Source: Chloroflexota bacterium
Lineage (GTDB): Bacteria > Chloroflexota > UBA6077
DNA length: 5,130 bases
Direction of reading: 5' to 3'
NCBI GenBank assembly: GCA_021786215.1
Contig: JAJYNT010000175.1
Location: forward strand, 1-5,130
How positions within the stretch are numbered: position 1 is the stretch's first letter; each line of letters opens with the position of its first letter. The position numbers and the translations under genes are program-made. The notes beneath the pieces are model-generated. The model had not been told where the DNA came from and did not search any database. It saw only the letters and a program-made list of their open reading frames with translations. Shown piece by piece: positions 1 to 4,923 of the stretch.

Positions 1-149
1 AGAAAGTCGTAGAAGGGCTGCACCATGGGCGGCCCATATCGCCCTTGAAGCCTCGCGGTCAGCTTGCGGTCGATACCGAACAGGAACCCCCCGACCAGCG
101 GTCCCAGGACGATGGTTGCGATTACCGTCAGGAGATCGTTTGTCATCAT
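1..149 (-). CDS. echB: NuoH-like membrane subunit of a group 4 hydrogenase (EchB/HycD type), partial
   Basis: Only the first 49 codons are present; the gene continues beyond the left edge. It encodes the membrane anchor subunit (respiratory complex I subunit 1 / NuoH family) that links the hydrophilic hydrogenase arm to the proton- or sodium-pumping antiporter subunit. The translation starts MMTNDLLTVIATIVLGPLVG, a first membrane helix, followed by GIDRKLTARLQGRYGPP and QPFYDF. The R-K-x-x-A-R-x-Q-G-R-x-G-P pattern is the conserved first cytoplasmic loop of the EchB/HycD/HyfC/NuoH family and marks the quinone- or cluster-facing side. The start at 149 overlaps the stop of the upstream antiporter gene as ATGA. 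A second ATG directly follows at 146 and could be used instead. The overlap implies translational coupling. The family call is secure; the specific complex (Ech, Hyc/Hyf or the non-catalytic Ehr type) is not decided here. Confidence 0.85.
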   Translation of the reverse strand, partial: MMTNDLLTVIATIVLGPLVGGFLFGIDRKLTARLQGRYGPPMVQPFYDF

Positions 150-2074
150 TGCATCACCACCCCTACCAGGGCGACCAGCAGCAGGATCGCCACCGTGTTC
201 GCCCAGATGTTCAGACTTTTCTCCCCCAACGCTTTCTCGAAATAGTAGTTGCCGGTGACGACCGCCTCCGGCTCATCCTGCAGCGAGCGGAACTGCACCA
301 GGGAGCCTTCGCTCGCCTGCTCGCCGCACATGTAGGCCGGTCGCACCTGCTCGTCCTTCACCTGGACGAAGAAGTAGGCAGGGATCACGACCACCAGCAG
401 CACCAGGAACAGGGGCCACACGGTGATGAAACCAACCCCGGTGCTCAGATCTACCCCGGAGGAGACGATACCGGCGATCTTGTAGTAGGGCAGCACGGCG
501 TGCCCCACTATGGCATCGACCACAGGGGCCACCATGGCGCTCAAGACCACGGCCATACCCACCAGCAGCATTAGCGGCGCGGAGTAGAGTCCCTCCAATC
601 GGGGGACATCTCGATGCTCGACCCCTGTTGGGACGCCCAGCAGCTTGCCCATCCACTTGACCCAGAAGACCACTGTCGCGGCGCTGCCGACGATGAAGAA
701 CAGAGTGATCACCGGCATCCGCACCGAGGCCTCGATGGCGGCCCACTTGCTGATCAGCACCGCGAAGGGCGGCAGCAGCATCGTGAGAATGCCAACCACG
801 GTGATGATCGCCAGCGCGGGCTGCCTGGAAACCAACCCCTCCATGTCCTCGATGTCCCGGCTACCGATCTTCTGCTCGATGGCACCCGTGCAGAGGAAGA
901 GGAGCGCCTTGGAGATTGCGTGGAAGACTATCAGCATGATCGCCGCGCTGATCGCCAGTGGGGTGTTGATCCCAGCGCACGCGATGATCAATCCCAGGTT
1001 GGATATGGTGGAGTAGGCCAGCACCCGTTTGGCGTTGCTCTGGCTGATGGCCAGGACCGCGGTCAGCAGGAAGGTGAAGGCGCCGGCCACCGCGACCACC
1101 GTGCTCAGGTTTGTGCCCACGTAGGCCGGGGCCAGACGAACGACCAGGTACACACCCGCCTTCACCATCGTGCTGGAGTGGAGCAGGGCGGAGACCGGGG
1201 TGGGCGCCACCATAGCTCCCAGCAGCCAGCTCTGGAAGGGCATCTGGGCCGACTTGGTAAAACCCGCGAACACCAGCAGGGCCAGCGGCAGCATCACCGC
1301 CTCCGGCTGAGCGCCGGTGGATATCAACTCCTTCAGGGAGAGGGTGTGAGCCCTCTCAAACAGGAAGACGATACCGGCCGCGAAAGCCACACCGCCCAGG
1401 GAGTTCATCCACAACGCCCTCGTGGCATTGGCTATGGACTCCGGGGTGAGATCGTGCCGGATCAGCATGAAGGAGCAGAGGGTAGTGACCTCCCAGAAGA
1501 AGTAGACCCAGGTCAGGTTGTTGGCGAACACCAGGGCGTTCATGGCGCCCAGGAAGACCACCAGCCAGAAGAAGAAGCGCGGCTGGCGGCTCCTATCCAG
1601 CTGCAGATGATGCTCGTGGTCATTCATGTACTGCAGTGCGTACACGCAGATGAGGGAGCCGACGATGGAGATGATCAGGGCCATGATGATGGATAGCTCG
1701 TCCACGTAGAGGGCAGGTCTGACCTCAGCATGAGCCCCCATCACGAACTCGAAGTAGCCCATGATGGCCAGCTGCGCAACGGCGAAGACCGCTATCAGAG
1801 CGTTGCGCAGGTAGAGGCCAAGACCCAGAAACAGCAGCAGCAGCGCGAGGTCAGCCACAGCGATAATGCTGTTCCACTCTATGCCAGCCACCGGCGGGGG
1901 TGAGTACTCGAAGGGTCCATTCTGCAGCAACAGCAGCGAGACCCCGATCAGAACCACGGTGGTCACGATCACTGTGAGACTGCGGATCGCGCTGCTCCTG
2001 ACGAAGTAACAGATCAGGCCGGCCAGCAACGGTAGCAGCGTCGCCACCGCCACCAATTGTGCGATTGGTTCCAT
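146..2074 (-). CDS. echA: NuoL/MrpA-like proton-translocating antiporter subunit of a group 4 hydrogenase (EchA type)
   Basis: A 642-residue polytopic membrane protein of the proton-conducting transporter family (Proton_antipo_M). It is expected to move H+ or Na+ across the membrane, driven by electron transfer in an energy-converting hydrogenase. Family landmarks are visible: the charged helix with WE (Glu195 in YFFWEVTTLCSFMLI), Lys274 in GFTKSAQMPFQSWLL, the block APTPVSALLHSSTMVKAGVYL (289-309, His299 and Lys305), SNAKRVLAYSTISNLG (346-361), HAISKALLF (His385, Lys389) and Lys443 in ISKWAAIE. The C-terminus has a helix at about 548-570, a soluble stretch with CGE at 583-585, and a last helix at about 624-641. 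There is no long NuoL-like lateral helix. This length and tail fit EchA/HycC-like proteins better than complex I NuoL. The start is supported by an AGGAGGGG ribosome site 8 nt upstream. The next gene overlaps by ATGA and is NuoH-like, as in ech operons. The subunit family is sure; the symbol is a best match. Confidence 0.82.
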   Translation of the reverse strand: MEPIAQLVAVATLLPLLAGLICYFVRSSAIRSLTVIVTTVVLIGVSLLLLQNGPFEYSPPPVAGIEWNSIIAVADLALLLLFLGLGLYLRNALIAVFAVAQLAIMGYFEFVMGAHAEVRPALYVDELSIIMALIISIVGSLICVYALQYMNDHEHHLQLDRSRQPRFFFWLVVFLGAMNALVFANNLTWVYFFWEVTTLCSFMLIRHDLTPESIANATRALWMNSLGGVAFAAGIVFLFERAHTLSLKELISTGAQPEAVMLPLALLVFAGFTKSAQMPFQSWLLGAMVAPTPVSALLHSSTMVKAGVYLVVRLAPAYVGTNLSTVVAVAGAFTFLLTAVLAISQSNAKRVLAYSTISNLGLIIACAGINTPLAISAAIMLIVFHAISKALLFLCTGAIEQKIGSRDIEDMEGLVSRQPALAIITVVGILTMLLPPFAVLISKWAAIEASVRMPVITLFFIVGSAATVVFWVKWMGKLLGVPTGVEHRDVPRLEGLYSAPLMLLVGMAVVLSAMVAPVVDAIVGHAVLPYYKIAGIVSSGVDLSTGVGFITVWPLFLVLLVVVIPAYFFVQVKDEQVRPAYMCGEQASEGSLVQFRSLQDEPEAVVTGNYYFEKALGEKSLNIWANTVAILLLVALVGVVMQ

Positions 2075-2108
2075 GATTCGCCCCTCCTACTTCACCGACG
2101 AATCGCTG

Positions 2109-2126
2109 GTTGCCGGTTGAGGCAAC
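2109..2126 (-). other. Small hairpin between leader terminator and echA ribosome site
   Basis: A 6-bp inverted repeat GTTGCC / GGCAAC with a 6-nt loop lies in the leader RNA after the terminator and about 25 nt before the echA ribosome binding site. It lacks a U-tract and is not a terminator. It might protect the RNA 5' end or influence translation, but there is no direct support for a role. Confidence 0.35.
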
Positions 2127-2127
2127 A

Positions 2128-2190
2128 TCACCAAAAAAGAAAAGCGCCCCCGCGGGGACAGACCCCGCGAAGGCGCTCGGCACCTTTCAT
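2128..2190 (-). CDS. Possible 20-codon leader peptide upstream of echA
   Basis: A short ORF begins with ATG at 2190, about 25 nt after the predicted transcription start, and ends with TGA at 2130-2128. It reads MKGAERLRGVCPRGGAFLFW. It runs through the whole intrinsic terminator hairpin, and its last four codons (Phe-Leu-Phe-Trp) are the U-tract. A ribosome translating it would therefore cover the terminator. Its ribosome site is weak (AGG about 10 nt upstream). It is not rich in one amino acid as a classical attenuator peptide would be. It could be chance; the position is the only evidence. Confidence 0.25.
   Translation of the reverse strand: MKGAERLRGVCPRGGAFLFW
2133..2177 (-). terminator. 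Intrinsic terminator in the echA leader (possible attenuator)
   Basis: Read on the minus strand, AGCGCC (2177-2172) pairs with GGCGCT (2148-2143). Inside it CGCGGGG pairs with CCCCGCG around a 5-nt loop, with a 2x2 internal mismatch between the stems. It is followed directly by TTTTCTTTTTT. On the plus strand the hairpin is not followed by a T-run, so it acts on the minus strand. It lies between the promoter at 2223-2250 and the echA start at 2074. It should therefore reduce read-through into the hydrogenase genes unless it is regulated. I see no convincing upstream antiterminator pairing and no recognisable T-box or other riboswitch core. Confidence 0.8.
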
Positions 2191-2222
2191 ATTGTGGATA
2201 CCTGCATCAGCATCCGAAAGTC

Positions 2223-2250
2223 AGTATACGCTTTGTGAAGTCTTTGTCAA
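2223..2250 (-). promoter_or_regulatory. Sigma-70-type promoter of the hydrogenase operon
   Basis: On the minus strand a perfect -35 box TTGACA (2250-2245) is followed by a 16-bp spacer and TATACT (2228-2223), one base from the TATAAT consensus. Transcription should start near 2215-2216, giving a leader of about 141 nt before echA. The strength of this promoter next to a leader terminator suggests that control may act after initiation. Confidence 0.78.
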
Positions 2251-2311
2251 GGTAATTCCTTCCAGATCCAATATTCACCAACCAATAAGAAATTTTGAGC
2301 AATTCCTTGAC
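2246..2311. promoter_or_regulatory. Inverted repeat spanning both -35 boxes of the divergent promoters
   Basis: GTCAAGG at 2246-2252 and its exact reverse complement CCTTGAC at 2305-2311 bracket an AT-rich stretch of about 52 bp. Each arm contains most of one -35 hexamer and is followed on its inner side by AATT (2254-2257 and 2301-2304). Part of the symmetry comes from the -35 consensus itself, but the extra GG/CC and AATT go beyond it. A shared regulator could bind here, or it may be coincidence. A CCAATA direct repeat (2268-2273, 2282-2287) lies in the middle. Confidence 0.35.
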
Positions 2312-2335
2312 TTTTCGGAGAGCACGCCGTAGTAT
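2307..2335 (+). promoter_or_regulatory. Sigma-70-type promoter of the DUF2089-DUF4097 operon
   Basis: TTGACT (2307-2312), a 17-bp spacer and TAGTAT (2330-2335) make a good vegetative promoter. The transcription start should be near 2342, which gives a short leader of about 19 nt that consists mostly of the ribosome binding site. Confidence 0.68.
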
Positions 2336-2346
2336 CCGCGGAGACG

Positions 2347-2356
2347 AAGGAGGTGA
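2347..2356 (+). promoter_or_regulatory. Extended Shine-Dalgarno site fixing the start at 2361
   Basis: AAGGAGGTGA is a ten-base match to the complement of the 16S rRNA 3' end, with 7 nt between GGAGG and the ATG at 2361. It decides the start of the DUF2089 gene against an upstream in-frame start at 2295, which would lie inside the promoter. Confidence 0.85.
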
Positions 2357-2360
2357 CCCG

Positions 2361-2789
2361 ATGAGAAAGATCCTGGAGTCCTGCCCCAGCTGCGGCGGAC
2401 CCCTGACAATCACCGAAGTGCGCTGCGACAGCTGCGGCACCCAGGTTCGCAGCCATTACCAGCCCTGCCCCTTCTGTCGGCTGTCTCCCGAACAGATGAA
2501 CTTCACCCTGCTGTTCGTTCAGAGCCGCGGCAACCTCAGCGAGCTGGAGAAGGTTCTCGGGATTTCCTACCCGACGATCCGCGGAAAGCTGGACGAGATC
2601 ATCAAAGTCATCTCTGCCGCTCCCTCGCCAGCGGCGGCTCCCACTCCAGAGGCCGCCGCGCCAGCTCCGCCCGCACCTGCTCTGGAGAGGGATTGGCGCC
2701 GCGAGGTTCTGAACCGGGTGGCCGGCGGAAAGCTCAGCGCGGCCGACGCTCTGATCGCCCTCCGTGACGGGGAGAAGCAAGATGGCTAG
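2361..2789 (+). CDS. DUF2089 family zinc-ribbon/HTH protein with C-terminal SHOCT-like module
   Basis: A 142-residue soluble protein. Residues 8-25 form a zinc ribbon (C8-x2-C11, C22-x2-C25). A third pair C36-P-F-C39 follows, then LSPEQMNF and the helix-turn-helix-like block GNLSELEKVLGISYPTIRGKL (57-77). The order zinc ribbon, LSPEQ, GNL, GISYPT-R is the signature of DUF2089, a family whose function is not established but which looks DNA-binding. Residues 87-108 are an Ala/Pro linker. Residues 113-136 (REVLNRVAGGKLSAADALIAL) are a small helical hairpin of the SHOCT-like kind, also found at the end of the next protein. The start is set by the strong ribosome site. The gene overlaps the next one by 8 nt. 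As first gene of the operon it may be its regulator, which is inference. The third CxxC is an addition to the usual two pairs as I know the family. Confidence 0.85.
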   Translation: MRKILESCPSCGGPLTITEVRCDSCGTQVRSHYQPCPFCRLSPEQMNFTLLFVQSRGNLSELEKVLGISYPTIRGKLDEIIKVISAAPSPAAAPTPEAAAPAPPAPALERDWRREVLNRVAGGKLSAADALIALRDGEKQDG

Positions 2790-4158
2790 CTTCCGTCGCG
2801 AACTCCCCTCCGAGGGGTTGATCAAGGTCGACGTCGAGCTTTGGAGAGGCGATCTCACGGTCCGTTCCGCCCGACCCGGAGAGGCCGCGGTCCTGGAGTC
2901 CGACTGGGAGGTGGATGTCACGAGCGATGGCAGAACGCTGCGCGCCAGGCAACCTCTCGGTATCAAGCGCCCCTTCGATCTAGCCGATCTCGTTGGAGAA
3001 CAGCAGGTGCGCATCGAGGTTGAGGGCGTCGTGCTCTTCGACAAGCAGATCCGCCACGGCGGAGGCGACGTGCTAATTGTTCTGCCTGCCTCTGTACGCG
3101 AGCTTCGTCTCAGGACGGCTCGTGGGGACATCCACCTGGAGGGGGTGGAAGTGGCTGCCGAAGCGTACACCGGCAGGGGAAACGTCCGGCTCTCCGACGG
3201 CGTCGGCCGGACCGCAGCCGGCACCGCGGCGGGCGACATCAACGTCTCGGGTTGGCGCGGCCACCTTCATGTCCGCACCAGTAAGGGCAATCTCGAAGTG
3301 AGAAGCGTGCACGGCGATCTCGATGCGAGGACCGGCAAGGGAGAGATCAGCATACAGGGAGCCAAGTCGAGGGTCGATGCCCACACCGACCATGGCAACC
3401 TGGTGGCGAGTCGGCTCTCGGGCCACGCGAGCCTCTCCACGGGACACGGCGATCTCGTGGCCACCGATCTGGAAGGGGCCCGGTTGGAGGGGTTCACCGG
3501 CCACGGGGAGATCACCCTGAGAGGCAGGATCGCCGGAGCGAAGGTCAAGACCGGCCACGGGGACATAGTCTGCCGCCTGACCGCCGCCGAAGGTGACCAT
3601 GAGCTGCACACGGAGCGGGGCAACATCATCCTCGATCTGTACGGGGGCGTGGCCGCCAGAATCGACGCCTCGACCCGGCACGGGGGCATCGACTCGAACC
3701 TTCCGCTGGTCAGGGTGGGAACCTCCGGTCCGGCAGGCGTTTTCAGCCAGCGCCTGGTAGGAACGACGGCAGGAAGCGACCCGATCGCAAGCATCCAACT
3801 GAACACCAGGGGCGGAGACATCCGCGTCTTCCGGCGGGAAGGTGTGACCACGAGCGTAACGACAGCCGCGAATGGGGACGCCTCGGTACAGAAGGGTGAA
3901 GGCTCGAATCGGCTCGATTCCATGCCTGCTGAATCGCCGATTGCCCCTGGGGTCCCAGCCAACCCTCAGCCGTGGACGGCACCGGTCCTCCTGGCCGAGG
4001 AAACCACAGCAAACACCCAGCCGGATCGAGATGGCAATCTGGAACTAGAGGTTCTCCGAGCGCTCAGCCGAGGCGATCTGTCGGTCGACGAGACACTCCT
4101 GCTACTCGAGAAGATCAGGGAGGACGGCGATGTGACGAGAGAAAAGGTAGTCTCATGA
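2782..4158 (+). CDS. DUF4097 family beta-solenoid protein with C-terminal SHOCT-like module
   Basis: A 458-residue protein with no signal peptide, no membrane helix and no sorting motif, so probably cytoplasmic or at the inner face of the membrane. Residues 16-106 form a first beta-rich part. Residues 113-303 carry a regular repeat centred on G-[H/R/K]-G-[D/N/E]-[I/L/V], mostly 18 residues apart (glycines at 115, 133, 151, 169, 187, 205, 223, 242, 260), typical of the DUF4097 beta-strand repeat family that includes YvlB and LiaX. Residues 355-418 are a polar, Pro-rich linker. Residues 423-445 (EVLRALSRGDLSVDETLLLL) form a SHOCT-like helical hairpin. In YvlB/LiaX, as I know them, that module is at the N-terminus, so its position here is unusual. 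The ATG at 2782 has GGAG 7 nt upstream and is preferred over GTG at 2764. It overlaps the previous gene by 8 nt and the next by ATGA. LiaX acts in envelope-stress sensing; a related role is inferred, not shown. Confidence 0.82.
   Translation: MASFRRELPSEGLIKVDVELWRGDLTVRSARPGEAAVLESDWEVDVTSDGRTLRARQPLGIKRPFDLADLVGEQQVRIEVEGVVLFDKQIRHGGGDVLIVLPASVRELRLRTARGDIHLEGVEVAAEAYTGRGNVRLSDGVGRTAAGTAAGDINVSGWRGHLHVRTSKGNLEVRSVHGDLDARTGKGEISIQGAKSRVDAHTDHGNLVASRLSGHASLSTGHGDLVATDLEGARLEGFTGHGEITLRGRIAGAKVKTGHGDIVCRLTAAEGDHELHTERGNIILDLYGGVAARIDASTRHGGIDSNLPLVRVGTSGPAGVFSQRLVGTTAGSDPIASIQLNTRGGDIRVFRREGVTTSVTTAANGDASVQKGEGSNRLDSMPAESPIAPGVPANPQPWTAPVLLAEETTANTQPDRDGNLELEVLRALSRGDLSVDETLLLLEKIREDGDVTREKVVS
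3118..3690 (+). repeat. 54-bp (18-residue) coding repeat of the DUF4097 solenoid
   Basis: About ten to eleven degenerate units encode one solenoid turn each, marked by a G-x-G-D/N/E-I/L turn. Some half-steps of 9 residues also occur (Gly169, 178, 187). Units 3496-3509 and 3550-3563 share an identical 14-bp stretch (ACCGGCCACGGGGA) at exactly 54 bp distance, which points to unit duplication within the gene. The other units are conserved only at protein level. Confidence 0.7.
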
Positions 4159-4601
4159 ACGCAAACAACACGTCGGAATACCCGTCGGAGTTCTGGTCGT
4201 CGAGCCGTGATCGGTACGAGGAGCGGCTCGCCCGGTGGGAAGCGCGGCAGCAGCGACGGGATCGGTGGGGCAACGACAGTTGGTGGGGCGGTGCCATTCT
4301 GATCCTGCTGGGAACCTTCTTCCTGTTGCAGAACCTCGGACTGCCGGTTGCGGGCAACTGGTGGGCCCTCTTCCTGATGATACCCGCCCTCGGCTCCTTC
4401 GAAGCGGCCTGGCACGCCTACCGGTTCGATGGAAGGCCCGCCGCAGCTAAGGGTCTGCTGGTTGGCGGTCTTATGTTCACCGTCCTGACGGTTATGCTGC
4501 TGCTGAATCTGAACTGGTCGCTGCTGTGGCCCGTGATCCTTGTCGTCATAGGGACCGGCCTGCTGCTCAGCAGCGTACTTTTCAGCGGCGAGGAGAGCTA
4601 G
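4155..4601 (+). CDS. LiaI/LiaF-like four-helix membrane protein
   Basis: A 148-residue protein. The first 42 residues are soluble and strongly charged (RDRYEERLARWEARQQRRDR), probably a cytoplasmic amphipathic helix. Four membrane helices follow at about 43-60 (WWGGAILILLGTFFLLQNLG), 68-86, 99-118 and 121-140. The W-G-x-I-L-I-L-L-G-x-x-F-L-x-x-N-L-G pattern followed by a W-rich second helix resembles the LiaI-LiaF-like transmembrane region found in envelope-stress proteins. The C-terminal sensor domain of true LiaF is absent. The start ATG at 4155 overlaps the upstream TGA (ATGA), with a modest AAAGG ribosome site 7 nt before it. An in-frame upstream extension to 3972 would lie inside the previous gene and is rejected. 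It probably gives the DUF4097 protein a membrane partner; this is inference from the gene order. Confidence 0.75.
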   Translation: MNANNTSEYPSEFWSSSRDRYEERLARWEARQQRRDRWGNDSWWGGAILILLGTFFLLQNLGLPVAGNWWALFLMIPALGSFEAAWHAYRFDGRPAAAKGLLVGGLMFTVLTVMLLLNLNWSLLWPVILVVIGTGLLLSSVLFSGEES

Positions 4602-4605
4602 AGCC

Positions 4606-4809
4606 TTGTCTCTGAAGCCCGACTTGTCCACCCGTTCGGGTCAGGGAACGCCGCTGCGCTGCTCTTGCGGCAGCACCTTCGCGGAGGTGCGGGAGGACGG
4701 CGCCCTGGTGGTCGTGTCCCGACATCACGGCCACAGATGCGTCAACGTGCTGACGGTGGACCAGCTGGTAAGCCTGGTCCAGGAGGTCACGAAGAACACG
4801 ACCGCCTGA
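4606..4809 (+). CDS. Small Cys/His-rich protein, function unknown
   Basis: A 67-residue protein starting with TTG at 4606, 4 nt after the previous stop. AGGAG lies 10 nt upstream, and no ATG occurs in frame. The middle has C19-S-C21-G, a short beta-like stretch (EDGALVVVSR), then H40-H41-G-H43-R-C45, and a helical end (TVDQLVSLVQEV). Two Cys plus a His/Cys cluster could bind one metal ion, probably zinc, but I do not recognise the family. Its spacing makes it the last gene of the operon, before the terminator at 4848. A real gene is likely because the frame is open, fits the operon and has a ribosome site; the exact start is less sure. Confidence 0.6.
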   Translation: MSLKPDLSTRSGQGTPLRCSCGSTFAEVREDGALVVVSRHHGHRCVNVLTVDQLVSLVQEVTKNTTA

Positions 4810-4833
4810 TGGCTGAATAGCTCGCCGAGCATC

Positions 4834-4853
4834 TGTTGCGCCCTGTTGCGCCC
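4834..4853 (+). repeat. Perfect 10-bp tandem duplication at the terminator
   Basis: TGTTGCGCCC occurs twice in a row (4834-4843, 4844-4853). Each copy supplies a GCGCCC able to pair with the GGGCGC downstream arm of the terminator, so either copy could form the stem. This is probably a small replication-slippage duplication. Confidence 0.85.
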
Positions 4854-4888
4854 ACCGGTTCACCGCCGGATGGGCGCTTTTCTGTCTT
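4848..4888 (+). terminator. Intrinsic terminator of the plus-strand operon
   Basis: GCGCCCA (4848-4854) pairs with TGGGCGC (4871-4877). An inner CCGG/CCGG stem and one bulged A enclose a 7-nt loop. The hairpin is followed by TTTTCTGTCTTCT. It lies 39 nt after the stop of the small Cys/His gene and separates that operon from the exporter gene. Confidence 0.8.
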
Positions 4889-4923
4889 CTCGGCCACTAC
4901 CACACCACGTTAGGAGGATCAGT

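Noticed and set aside
614..1696. Long plus-strand ORF (360 codons) opposite echA
   Set aside because: It is antisense to a clear membrane protein gene; its translation is rich in His, Gln, Asp and Gly, has no family motif and no ribosome site. It is a mirror of GC-rich coding sequence.
1851..2183. Minus-strand ORF starting GTG at 2183 and overlapping the start of echA out of frame
   Set aside because: No ribosome site, it runs through the terminator hairpin and deep into echA in another frame, and the composition is unlike a real protein.
2144..2215. Riboswitch (T-box, fluoride or NiCo type) in the echA leader
   Set aside because: The GGTGATG segment after the terminator recalled a fluoride riboswitch and the terminator recalled a T-box, but neither core sequence nor the pairing pattern is present.
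2247..3242. Long minus-strand ORF (331 codons) across the DUF2089 gene and the intergenic region
   Set aside because: It is antisense to the DUF2089 and DUF4097 genes and runs through both divergent promoters; the composition (Ser, Arg, Pro) is that of a shadow frame.
3267..3962. Minus-strand ORFs opposite the DUF4097 gene
   Set aside because: They mirror the repeat codons of the solenoid; no start signal and no recognisable motif.
3972..4154. Upstream in-frame extension of the LiaF-like gene
   Set aside because: It lies inside the DUF4097 gene, the sequence is Arg/Gly-rich and shadow-like, and the ATG at 4155 with an ATGA overlap is the natural start.
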